From Arenicellales bacterium (GTDB lineage: Bacteria; Pseudomonadota; Gammaproteobacteria; BMS3Bbin11), in the NCBI GenBank assembly GCA_029287915.1, contig JARFQE010000100.1, positions 1-46,719 of the forward strand: DNA of 46,719 bases, in the 5' to 3' direction. Shown in pieces: positions 39,592-46,719 of this stretch. The notes under the pieces were generated by a model, which worked only from the letters and a program-made list of their open reading frames with translations, did not search any database and was not told the origin of the DNA. The position numbers and the translations under genes were made by a program. Numbering within the stretch: the first letter of the stretch is position 1; each line of letters opens with the position of its first letter.

Positions 39592-40596
39592 TCACTGGTT
39601 CTTTGTTGATTTTTCAAGCAGGCGTCCTACATAACGGCTGACACCTTCTTCAACAGTCAGAAATTCATGCGTATATCCAGCCTCTCTAAGCGCTGAAATA
39701 TCAGCCTCAGTAAAACTTTGATATTTTCCTTTTAGCTTTTCCGGGAAATCGATATAACGGACAATATTTTTTTGTTGTAATGTCAACAGATCCAGTGCTT
39801 CTTCACCTGCTTCAGCACGACATCTATTGATGGTGGCCACAGCCACATCATTAAATGATTGACAGCGTCCGGTGCCAACATTAAATATCCCGCTTATGGC
39901 CGGATTTGCGAATAGAAAGAGGTTGAGATCAACGACGTCCTCGACTGACACAAAGTCACGTAACTGGCCACCATTTTCATAACCATCCATGCCTTCAAAT
40001 AAACTGACAAAACCGGCTTGCTGATACTGCTGGGTAAAATGAAAAGCGACCGAGGCCATACGCCCTTTGTGCTGCTCCCTGTCACCATAAACATTGAAGT
40101 AGCGCAAGCCAACAATCTGTGCCGTACGCTCGTCATACATGCGGCGAACATACTTATCAAACTGGAATTTCGAATAGGCGTAAACATTTAGAGGAGATTC
40201 GAACTCAGCAGCTTCCCGGAATACCGGGCCAGTTCCATACACTGACGCGGATGAGGCATAAATAAATGAAGCCTTGTTCTGCTGACAGAAATGCAGCAGC
40301 GTTTTCGAATAATCATAATTATTCGACATCATATACAGGCCATCATATTCCATGGTGTCGGAACATGCCCCGAGGTGAAAGATGGCTTCGATCTGACCCT
40401 CGTACTCACCGCCATTAATCATATCGATGAAGGCACGTTTATCAATGTAATCAGCAATGCTTAAGTCAACCAGGTTAAGAAATTTTTCACCCTTCTGCAG
40501 GTTGTCGACAACAATAACATCATCACGTCCACTATCATTCAAACCTTTGACGATGTTGGCTCCGATAAAGCCTGCGCCACCCGTCACAACAATCAT
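39592..40596 (-). CDS. hldD: ADP-L-glycero-D-manno-heptose 6-epimerase
   Basis: 334 residues. HldD inverts C6 of ADP-heptose, giving the inner-core heptose donor. The start is [20 protein letters not shown]. Family-specific blocks are [43 protein letters not shown], the [11 protein letters not shown] active-site stretch (YxxxK), and the [18 protein letters not shown] block. These separate it from RmlB and GalE. The ATG overlaps the stop of the upstream kinase gene by four bases (ATGA), so the two heptose enzymes are translationally coupled. Confidence 0.96.
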   Translation of the reverse strand: MIVVTGGAGFIGANIVKGLNDSGRDDVIVVDNLQKGEKFLNLVDLSIADYIDKRAFIDMINGGEYEGQIEAIFHLGACSDTMEYDGLYMMSNNYDYSKTLLHFCQQNKASFIYASSASVYGTGPVFREAAEFESPLNVYAYSKFQFDKYVRRMYDERTAQIVGLRYFNVYGDREQHKGRMASVAFHFTQQYQQAGFVSLFEGMDGYENGGQLRDFVSVEDVVDLNLFLFANPAISGIFNVGTGRCQSFNDVAVATINRCRAEAGEEALDLLTLQQKNIVRYIDFPEKLKGKYQSFTEADISALREAGYTHEFLTVEEGVSRYVGRLLEKSTKNQ

Positions 40597-41549
40597 GCAA
40601 CGTCCTCTTTACCAATCTCTATCTTTATTTCTTCAGCAGATGCGGTAGCAACACCCAGTTTACCAACAACAATGGCTGCCGCTGCATTAGCTACATGTAC
40701 TGCTTCCCGGTAGTCCGAGCCGGCAGCCAGCATTGCTGCGACCGCACCTATAACAGTGTCCCCTGCGCCGCTGACATCAAACACTTCCCGTGCACGTGCC
40801 TTCTGATGGAACACTAGCCCGCTCTTATCAAACAGCGCCATGCCCTTGTCACTGAGAGTGACCAGTAGAAACTCAACTTCAATTATTTTCAGTAGTTCCG
40901 CCGCCTTGACTGCCATTTTATCAAGTGATGGACAGGGACCGACAACATCTTCAAACTCATGCCTGTTAGGAGTGATCATGCTGGCTCCTCTGTAACGTGA
41001 AAAATCACGCCCTTTTGGGTCAACCAGTACTTTCAATCCTTTAGCTTTTGCCGCAGCAATCATCTGATCAATATCGCGTAATACGCCCTTGCCATAATCT
41101 GACAATAAAACAATATCTGCGCTATCCAGATGCTTTTTGAAACGACCCAGTGCCTCAACAATGTAGACATCGTCCGGCTCCTGTTCAAAATCTGCTCTCA
41201 GCAACTGCTGATTGCGAGATAACAGACGCAGTTTCACCGTCGTAACATGATTCTCATCACGGATAAAACCCGTGGTCACTCCTCTGTCGGCCAGTAGTTG
41301 TTCAAGACTCTTCGCCGCATCGTCATTTCCAACTACGGAAATCAAATCACATTTAGCACCCAGGGCCGAGATATTACAGGCTACATTCGCTGCCCCTCCA
41401 GCTCGTTCTTCACTATCAGAAATTGCCAGCACTGGCACAGGTGCTTCAGGTGAAATGCGATCTACTTCACCGAACCAGTATCGGTCCAGCATAGCATCAC
41501 CAACAACCAGTATCCTGGCATCCGTAAGCTTTTTCAGAAACTCATCCAC
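40593..41549 (-). CDS. rfaE1: D-glycero-beta-D-manno-heptose 7-phosphate kinase (HldE kinase domain only)
   Basis: 318 residues with a GTG start. It is a PfkB-type kinase: ILVVGDAMLDRYWFGEVDRISPEAPVPV (split) is the HldE/RfaE N-terminus, RAGGAANVACNI is the sugar site, and VFDVSGAGDTVIGAVAAML carries the catalytic Asp (GAGDT). It phosphorylates heptose 7-phosphate at C1. E. coli HldE also has a C-terminal adenylyltransferase of about 140 residues; this protein stops right after the kinase, so the adenylyl step must come from a separate gene not in the window. Overlap with hldD supports the heptose assignment. Confidence 0.94.
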   Translation of the reverse strand: MDEFLKKLTDARILVVGDAMLDRYWFGEVDRISPEAPVPVLAISDSEERAGGAANVACNISALGAKCDLISVVGNDDAAKSLEQLLADRGVTTGFIRDENHVTTVKLRLLSRNQQLLRADFEQEPDDVYIVEALGRFKKHLDSADIVLLSDYGKGVLRDIDQMIAAAKAKGLKVLVDPKGRDFSRYRGASMITPNRHEFEDVVGPCPSLDKMAVKAAELLKIIEVEFLLVTLSDKGMALFDKSGLVFHQKARAREVFDVSGAGDTVIGAVAAMLAAGSDYREAVHVANAAAAIVVGKLGVATASAEEIKIEIGKEDVA

Positions 41550-41563
41550 AATGGAGCCTGGTG

Positions 41564-42883
41564 CTATCGTCCAATACCAAAGTATTCGAAACCAGCTTTC
41601 CTTATCGTTGCAGGCTGAAAAATATTTCTGCCATCAAAGATAACTGGTGCTTTCATTTTGCTTAACATGTCCCCAAGATCCGGGCTGCGGAACACCTTCC
41701 ATTCTGTCACTACGATCAGCCCATCTGCATCTTCCAGTGCCTGATAGGGATCTTTCACCAGATCAAGGTCATCCCTTTCACCATAAATCCTTTCTACTTC
41801 TTCCTCTGCAACGGGATCATAGGCAGCAATCATCGCTCCACGTTGCCACAGCGCTTCAATTATCGTACGACTGGGTGCTTCACGCATATCATCAGTTTCC
41901 GGTTTAAATGCCAGGCCCCAGACAGCAAACTTCTTCCCCTTCAGGTCATCACCAAAGCGTTTGACTATTTTGTCTACGATAACTGATTTCTGGCGCTTAT
42001 TTACGGCCTCAACAGCATCCAGAACCTTGGCATCATAGCCGACTGATTTTGCGGTGCGATGTAAAGCCTGTACATCCTTTGGAAAACAGGAGCCGCCATA
42101 ACCGCAGCCAGGATAAATAAAGTAATACCCAATTCTGGGATCAGCACCAATACCGTGGCGCACGTTTTCAATATCCGCACCAAGCAGTTCAGCAAGGTTT
42201 GCCATCTCATTCATGAAGGATATTTTGGTAGCAAGCATTGCATTGGCTGCATACTTGGTCATCTCTGCTGAGCGGATATCCATAATGATCGTTCTCTCAT
42301 GGTTCCTGTTGAATGGAGCGTAGAGTTCACGCATCAGTGCTATTGCGCGTTCATCTTCAGCGCCAACAACAATTCGATCAGGCTTCAGAAAATCCTCTAC
42401 GGCGGCACCTTCATTCAGAAATTCCGGATTGGAAACCACACTGAAACTGATTGTTGAACCTTTTTCCTTAAGTGCGGTATCTATAGCATCCCGTACCTTA
42501 TCTGCAGTCCCTACCGGTACCGTTGATTTGGTAACAACAACCCGGTAATCATCCATATGCCTGCCAATATCAGTGGCAACGGCCAGCACATGCTGCAGAT
42601 CCGCAGAACCATCCTCATCAGGCGGGGTACCGACTGCAATGAACAATATGGATCCAAAATCTACTCCTTGCTCGATACTTGAGGAAAAAGACAAACGCCC
42701 TTCCTCAACATTCTTATGCACCAGCGCCTCAAGGCCAGGCTCGTAGATTGGGATTTCACCATTATTAAGACGATCAATTTTGCGCTGATCAATATCTACA
42801 CAAAGAACATGATTGCCGACTTCAGCAAGACAGGTTCCCGAGACCAGTCCCACATAACCTGTCCCAATGACGGTAATATTCAT
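41564..42883 (-). CDS. ugd: UDP-glucose 6-dehydrogenase
   Basis: 439 residues. It oxidises UDP-glucose to UDP-glucuronic acid with two NAD. The Rossmann start is [24 protein letters not shown] (split), followed by [50 protein letters not shown] and the catalytic block [14 protein letters not shown] (active-site Cys) are all intact. [19 protein letters not shown] marks the C-terminal UDP-binding domain. It is the first gene of the polysaccharide run and has a candidate promoter upstream. UDP-GlcA may enter the polymer itself or be the precursor of pentoses such as Ara4N. Confidence 0.97.
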   Translation of the reverse strand: MNITVIGTGYVGLVSGTCLAEVGNHVLCVDIDQRKIDRLNNGEIPIYEPGLEALVHKNVEEGRLSFSSSIEQGVDFGSILFIAVGTPPDEDGSADLQHVLAVATDIGRHMDDYRVVVTKSTVPVGTADKVRDAIDTALKEKGSTISFSVVSNPEFLNEGAAVEDFLKPDRIVVGAEDERAIALMRELYAPFNRNHERTIIMDIRSAEMTKYAANAMLATKISFMNEMANLAELLGADIENVRHGIGADPRIGYYFIYPGCGYGGSCFPKDVQALHRTAKSVGYDAKVLDAVEAVNKRQKSVIVDKIVKRFGDDLKGKKFAVWGLAFKPETDDMREAPSRTIIEALWQRGAMIAAYDPVAEEEVERIYGERDDLDLVKDPYQALEDADGLIVVTEWKVFRSPDLGDMLSKMKAPVIFDGRNIFQPATIRKAGFEYFGIGR

Positions 42884-42964
42884 AGATTCACCAAAGAAAA
42901 ATATAATAAATTCACTAATGTCACAGATTTCGAATAATCTTGCGACTTCTCAACATAACCCTTT

Positions 42965-42993
42965 ATTATCCAGCGTTTTCTTGTCTCTGTCGA
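42965..42993 (-). promoter_or_regulatory. Candidate sigma-70 promoter for ugd and the polysaccharide locus
   Basis: On the minus strand TCGACA (42988-42993) and GATAAT (42965-42970) are spaced by exactly 17 bases. Both match the consensus at 5 of 6 positions. The -10 ends 81 bases before the ugd ATG, in the 280-bp gap after lapB. No JUMPstart or ops element was seen in that gap, and the gap holds nothing else I can support. Confidence 0.5.
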
Positions 42994-43163
42994 GAAATTG
43001 ACCGTTTTTTATGCTGCTTGATGCTGAAGTTTATTTCTCTTCTCACTAAATGAGATTGTGTAAAAGTGATAAATACCTGGCATTGACAGAGAAACAGGAA
43101 AAAACAGCCTTGCCTATGATGAAGGGCAGATAATTTGCAGTTTGACGGCATAATAATCAAAAT

Positions 43164-44336
43164 CTATTCATCAATCTCATCCCACACAGGCTTCACGGTA
43201 TTCCAGCGTTTACAACCAGGGCATTGCCAGTGCATGGCGGTTCCTCGAAAACCACAGTGTTCACAGAGATAGGTTTTTCTGGACTTCAAAACACGCTCAA
43301 TCATAGCCTGCAGAGTTTCAAGATCCGATCTTGACTGGCCACTTTCCTGCATTGCCGAAAGATGGATCAAACGAGACAAGCCATGTAAAGAGGGTTTTTG
43401 GCGTAACTCTTGAATAATAAATTGACGCGCAGCCTGGATTCCCTGCTGTGATTCAATTTCATCGACAAATTTCAGCATGATCGGGATTGCCCGCTCTTTT
43501 TTTAGTGCAGAATTCAAAAAATCCAGCCAGCCATCCTGATTCCCGGTTTCTTTGAAGCACTCAGATAGCTGATCCAGTACTTCAGGTAAATAGCGTCGAT
43601 CCTGGGTTTCAATTTTTTTCCAGTAATGTATAGATTTTTTACAATCGCCATTATCTCGAGCGATATGGCCACGTAATATATTTGCCCGCACTGATGCCGG
43701 ATCCTTTGATAAGGCGTGTTTGAGCAATTTAAGTGCCTGTTCAGTATTTTGTTTAGCTATTTCCTCTTCAGCCTGCTCACAGAGAAAATGTGCAATCATC
43801 TGATCCGTACTGTTGCCACTTGCCCTTGCAAGCCTGTTGGCGGTGGCAATTGCCTGATCCCATTCCTTTTCCTGCTGATATACATAAAGCAACTGGCTTA
43901 ATGCGGGTTCAGGGTCTTTTTCAACTTCAGCATATTCAAGCAGCAAATTCTCCGCCCGGTCCAGTAATCCTGCTTTCAGGTAGTCCTGCGCCAGTTCAAA
44001 TAAAGCCTGACTGCGTTGATATCGATTCAGTTTCGGCCTTGCAATAAGATTCTGATGAATCCTTGTTGCCCTCTCAATCTCACCTCTGCGGCGGAACAGA
44101 TTACCTAGCATGAGATGCGTTTCTACTGTTTCGGTATCCACTTCCAGTACTTTGATAAAGACCTCAATGGCCTTGTCAGGCTGCTCGTTGAGAAGCAGGT
44201 TAAGGCCCTTGAAATAATCAGATGGGATATCCGCCCCACGATTTCGCGAACGCAAATGCTGGTCCTGTCGGGCTGCAAACCAGCCGGAGATCGCAGCAAG
44301 TGGCAGCAATAATAACAACCAGGCGGGATCGAGCAC
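43164..44336 (-). CDS. lapB: Lipopolysaccharide assembly protein B (YciM)
   Basis: 390 residues from a GTG at 44336, one base after the lapA stop, with AAGGA eleven bases upstream; this gives the E. coli-like length of 389. A longer frame to 44387 lies within lapA. The N-terminal helix LDPAWLLLLLPLAAISGWFAA anchors it to the inner membrane. TPR repeats fill about residues 50-330. The C-terminal rubredoxin-like zinc knuckle has CEHC and CPGC. LapB couples FtsH to LpxC degradation and so limits LPS synthesis. Its place next to an LPS locus fits that role. Confidence 0.95.
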   Translation of the reverse strand: MLDPAWLLLLLPLAAISGWFAARQDQHLRSRNRGADIPSDYFKGLNLLLNEQPDKAIEVFIKVLEVDTETVETHLMLGNLFRRRGEIERATRIHQNLIARPKLNRYQRSQALFELAQDYLKAGLLDRAENLLLEYAEVEKDPEPALSQLLYVYQQEKEWDQAIATANRLARASGNSTDQMIAHFLCEQAEEEIAKQNTEQALKLLKHALSKDPASVRANILRGHIARDNGDCKKSIHYWKKIETQDRRYLPEVLDQLSECFKETGNQDGWLDFLNSALKKERAIPIMLKFVDEIESQQGIQAARQFIIQELRQKPSLHGLSRLIHLSAMQESGQSRSDLETLQAMIERVLKSRKTYLCEHCGFRGTAMHWQCPGCKRWNTVKPVWDEIDE

Positions 44337-44337
44337 T

Positions 44338-44634
44338 TCAGTCAGAATCCTTGATCGGCAGCCTACTAAGGTTCTGCACTTCTTCACTCAGTTTGAGTAT
44401 TTCTTTTCGTGCGCGTGCCAGTTCCCGCCCTTTTCGCAACTTTGACACTGACATTGCCAGCACTCCAATCAAAACGCCCAGCAAAAGAGTGACCAGAAGC
44501 ACAACCGTCAGCGGAGAAGAAATGACGACATCCGGATAATAATTGAGTTCAATCAGCTGTGGGTTTTTGAGGGAAAATGTTAGACCAAAAGCCACAACCA
44601 CAATGAACAGAAGTAAATATAATAAAAATTTCAT
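44338..44634 (-). CDS. lapA: Lipopolysaccharide assembly protein A (DUF1049)
   Basis: 98 residues from the ATG at 44634, which has AGGG eight bases upstream; an ATG two codons earlier is only two bases from that site. Two membrane helices (about 1-20, MKFLLYLLLFIVVVAFGLTF, and about 40-62) flank a short periplasmic loop, and a charged C-terminal coiled coil follows (SKLRKGRELARARKEIL). This is the LapA/YciS pattern. LapA works with LapB in assembling LPS. Translation of lapB is probably coupled to it. Confidence 0.92.
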   Translation of the reverse strand: MKFLLYLLLFIVVVAFGLTFSLKNPQLIELNYYPDVVISSPLTVVLLVTLLLGVLIGVLAMSVSKLRKGRELARARKEILKLSEEVQNLSRLPIKDSD

Positions 44635-44664
44635 TTCCATTGCCCTGCAATATGTCTGTCAACT

Positions 44665-44693
44665 ATTCTACCTGTAGATCTGGTAAATGGCAG
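44665..44693 (-). promoter_or_regulatory. Candidate promoter for lapAB
   Basis: CTGCCA (44688-44693) and TAGAAT (44665-44670) on the minus strand are spaced by 17 bases, matching consensus at 4/6 and 5/6. It lies between the ihfB terminator and the lapA start, where a separate promoter would be needed. Confidence 0.4.
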
Positions 44694-44715
44694 CTAATCA
44701 GGCATCAAAGACATA

Positions 44716-44754
44716 AAAAAACCCGCCGTAATTATCATACGTGGCGGGTTCCTT
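44716..44754 (-). terminator. Rho-independent terminator after ihfB
   Basis: AACCCGCC (44720-44727) pairs perfectly with GGCGGGTT (44743-44750); inner GTA/TAC may extend it. On the minus strand the stem is followed by a T run (complement of A at 44715-44721), as expected for the end of ihfB transcription. TTTT at 44753-44756 would make it partly active in the other direction. Confidence 0.85.
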
Positions 44755-44778
44755 TTAAAAGCTTGTACTAAGCAGCAC

Positions 44779-45069
44779 TCACGACATATCGGGTATATCA
44801 ACACGCTGACGCAATTCCTTGCCGGGCTTGAAATGCGGAACATGCTTATCAGGTACGGTCACAGAATTGCCAGTTTTCGGGTTTCTTCCAACACGGGCGC
44901 GACGATGATGCAGGGTAAAACTACCAAAGCCTCTTACCTCAATTCTCTCTCCACCTGACAGCGCACTGGTCAGGCTTTCAAGAATCACCTTTACTGCTAA
45001 CTCAACGTCACGATAGCCCAACTGGTTTTGCTCTGCTGAAAGCACATCAATCAACTCAGATTTTGTCAT
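44779..45069 (-). CDS. ihfB: Integration host factor subunit beta
   Basis: 96 residues. IHF-beta pairs with IHF-alpha to bend DNA by about 160 degrees. It begins [14 protein letters not shown], and contains [23 protein letters not shown], broken here as GFGSF and RVGRNPKTG, the DNA-intercalating arm with the conserved proline. The C-terminal [13 protein letters not shown] block is typical of the beta subunit rather than HU. AGGGGGG lies about eleven bases before the ATG. It is 49 bases downstream of rpsA, the standard proteobacterial order. Confidence 0.96.
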   Translation of the reverse strand: MTKSELIDVLSAEQNQLGYRDVELAVKVILESLTSALSGGERIEVRGFGSFTLHHRRARVGRNPKTGNSVTVPDKHVPHFKPGKELRQRVDIPDMS

Positions 45070-45118
45070 CGTGGATTTGCCCCCCTTGCACTTACATGGT
45101 GTATATCTTGATTATTAG

Positions 45119-46680
45119 TTATTTTTTTGACAATTGTTCTTTTAGCTTATCACCAAGAGATGTCATTCCGCCAGTAGATTTGGCTGAATATTCACGTACT
45201 GCCTCACTTTCCATTTCTGCTTCGAGAGCTTTGATGGATAGTGAGATTCTGCGGTTTTTGCGATCTATGCTGGTGATTTTAGATTCGACTGTATCACCTT
45301 CATTCAGCACACTACGTGCATCATCTATACGTTCCTGGGATATCTCAGAGACACGTAGATAGCCGCTAACCATGTCAGCCAGTTTTACCACCGCGCCCTT
45401 TGTATCAACACTCTCAATAGCACCCGAGACTGTGGCACCCTTACCGTACTCCGCAACATAACTTGAGAATGGATCACCTTCAACCTGTTTCAGACCCAGT
45501 GAAATGCGTTCACGTTCTGCATCAATTGCAAGGATAACAGTTTCTACTTCATCACCCTTTTTGAAATCCATCACTGCTTCTTCGCCAGGTCTATCCCATG
45601 ACAGGTCACTGAGATGAATTAATCCATCGATATGGCCATCCAGGCCTACAAAGATACCGAAATCGGTAATGGACTTAATCTTACCTGTAACCTTATCATT
45701 CTTGTTATGTGTAGCAGCGAAAGCTTCCCATGGATTGGTTGAGCATTGCTTCATACCGAGTGAAATACGTCGGCGTTCTGCATCAATATCCAGAACCATC
45801 ACTTCTACTTCATCACCAACCTGAACAACCTTGGAAGGATGAATGTTTTTATTTGTCCAGTCCATTTCAGAGACATGCACCAGGCCTTCAACACCATCTT
45901 CAATTTCTACGAAGGCACCATAATCAGTAACATTGGTAACCTTGCCGATAATACGCGTGTCGCGTGGATAGCGGCGTGGCAGATCACCCCATGGATCCTC
46001 TTCAGTCTGTTTCAGACCCAGTGAAACGCGGTTACGTTCCTTGTCGAACTTCAATACACGTGCTTCGATTTCATCGCCCACTTTCAGAACTTCTGATGGA
46101 TGTTTGACTCGTTTCCAGGAAATATCCGTGATATGCAACAGACCATCTATACCACCAAGATTGACGAAGGCGCCATAATCGGTCAGGTTTTTGATAATGC
46201 CCTTGACCAGTTGACCTTCTTCCATGTTCTCCAGCAATGCTTCACGCTCAGCAGTCAGCTCTTTCTCAACCACAGCACGGCGGGAAACAACAACATTATT
46301 ACGTGGACGATCGATCTTTATGATTTTGAGTTCCAGATCCTTGCCTTCGAGATATGTGGCATCCTTAACAGGACGAACATCAACCAGCGAGCCTGGCAGA
46401 AAGGCACGGATAGTACCGAGCGCGACAGTAAATCCTCCTTTGACCTTGCCGGTAATACGACCGATGACGATTGCATTCTCTTCATGGTCTTTCTCAAGGT
46501 CTTCCCAGGCACGTGCCCGGATTGCTTTTTCACGAGACAGGCGGGTTGATCCTGTACCGTCTTCTATTGATTCGATTGCAACTTCTACATTGTCGCCTAC
46601 TTTTACTGTCAGAACACCATCGGCATCTTTGAATTCTCCCGCCGGTATTTCACCTTCGGTTTTCAGGCCGGCATTAACGG
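45119..46680 (-). CDS. rpsA: 30S ribosomal protein S1, 5' end missing
   Basis: About 520 native residues remain. The first ([19 protein letters not shown]) aligns with E. coli S1 near residue 37, so some 36 N-terminal residues are lost off the contig. Six S1 (OB-fold) repeats are recognisable, the first partial: for example [33 protein letters not shown] and [12 protein letters not shown]. Total length would be about 556, as in E. coli (557). S1 binds mRNA and helps 30S initiation. The frame appears to continue to an ATG at 46708, but those residues (MGSEMCIRD) come from sequencing adapter and must not be annotated. It precedes ihfB. Confidence 0.95.
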
Positions 46681-46719
46681 TGTCTCTTATACACATCTCC
46701 GAGCCCACGAGACTTAATA
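46681..46719. other. Nextera adapter remnant (sequencing artefact)
   Basis: Bases 46681-46698 read TGTCTCTTATACACATCT, 18 of the 19 bases of the reverse-complemented Tn5 mosaic end used in Nextera libraries. Bases 46699-46713 read CCGAGCCCACGAGAC, the Nextera read-2/i7 side adapter. The last six bases, TTAATA, would be the beginning of an i7 index. This is not genomic sequence. Confidence 0.97.

Noticed and set aside
43118-43126. GATGAAGGG, also present in the inverted repeat at 29430-29438
   Set aside because: A nine-base match between two intergenic regions is weak and the second arm of the repeat is absent here; probably chance.
42966-43160. 64-codon minus-strand frame in the lapB-ugd gap
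   Set aside because: The translation is Cys/Phe/His-rich and not protein-like, and the gap is better explained as the promoter region of ugd.
42884-43163. Search for a JUMPstart/ops antitermination element before the polysaccharide genes
   Set aside because: No GGCGGTAGCGT-like core was found on the minus strand in this gap.
46682-46708. ATG and first nine codons of the apparent full-length rpsA frame
   Set aside because: These codons are adapter sequence; the real S1 N-terminus is missing.

Overview
The window is a 46.7 kb contig of gammaproteobacterial chromosome. Evidence for this is conserved neighbourhoods rather than any marker tree: ftsK-lolA-rarA-serS, ispD-ispF, mfd with csiV, mtnP and hpt close by, and rpsA-ihfB-lapA-lapB. 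Both ends are cut. The left end enters a Bax-inhibitor-1 family gene. The right end stops inside rpsA, where the last 39 bases are Illumina Nextera adapter plus part of an index, not genomic DNA. Native sequence therefore ends at about 46680.

Left third (1-19920), housekeeping. It opens with the BI-1 family fragment and its terminator, then small conserved hypotheticals. A minus-strand run follows in the order ald-ftsK-lolA-rarA-crcB-DUF190-serS, covering alanine catabolism, chromosome segregation, lipoprotein transport, replication-fork maintenance, fluoride export and seryl-tRNA charging. Next come trxB and an Smr-domain gene on the plus strand, a 555-residue protein with an atypical PilZ-like region, ispDF (isoprenoid precursors), mfd (transcription-coupled repair), a stand-alone peptide deformylase, csiV, and two purine-salvage genes (mtnP, hpt).

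Middle (19952-42883), a surface polysaccharide locus entirely on the minus strand. In transcription order: ugd, a heptose-7-phosphate kinase, hldD, rmlB, rmlA, wzm, wzt, a double-GT2 protein, a double-GT4 protein, an RgpF-family protein, a 308-bp gap, a DPM1/ArnC-like GT2, a GT2, a GT2-SDR-SDR triple fusion, a WbpL/WecA-like sugar-phosphate transferase, a WbpM-like 4,6-dehydratase, and manC. Wzm/Wzt and the absence of Wzx, Wzy and Wzz point to ABC-transporter-dependent export. WbpM, the WbpV-like module of the fusion and the WbpL-like enzyme would make and attach the first sugar to undecaprenyl phosphate. The glycosyltransferases would extend the chain in the cytoplasm, and Wzt with Wzm would export it. 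Lying between ihfB and a wbpM homologue is also the position of the Pseudomonas aeruginosa O-antigen locus.

Right end (43164-46680): lapB, lapA, ihfB and rpsA. LapA and LapB tune lipopolysaccharide synthesis, so the envelope theme continues.

No tRNA, rRNA, CRISPR array, insertion sequence or phage gene was seen. I did not find a clearly new system. The most unusual items are the GT2-SDR-SDR fusion whose middle SDR lacks the catalytic Tyr/Lys pair, the tandem glycosyltransferases beside Wzt, several sugar-nucleotide pathways left incomplete within the locus, a heptamer repeat over the ispD start, and the adapter at the contig end.
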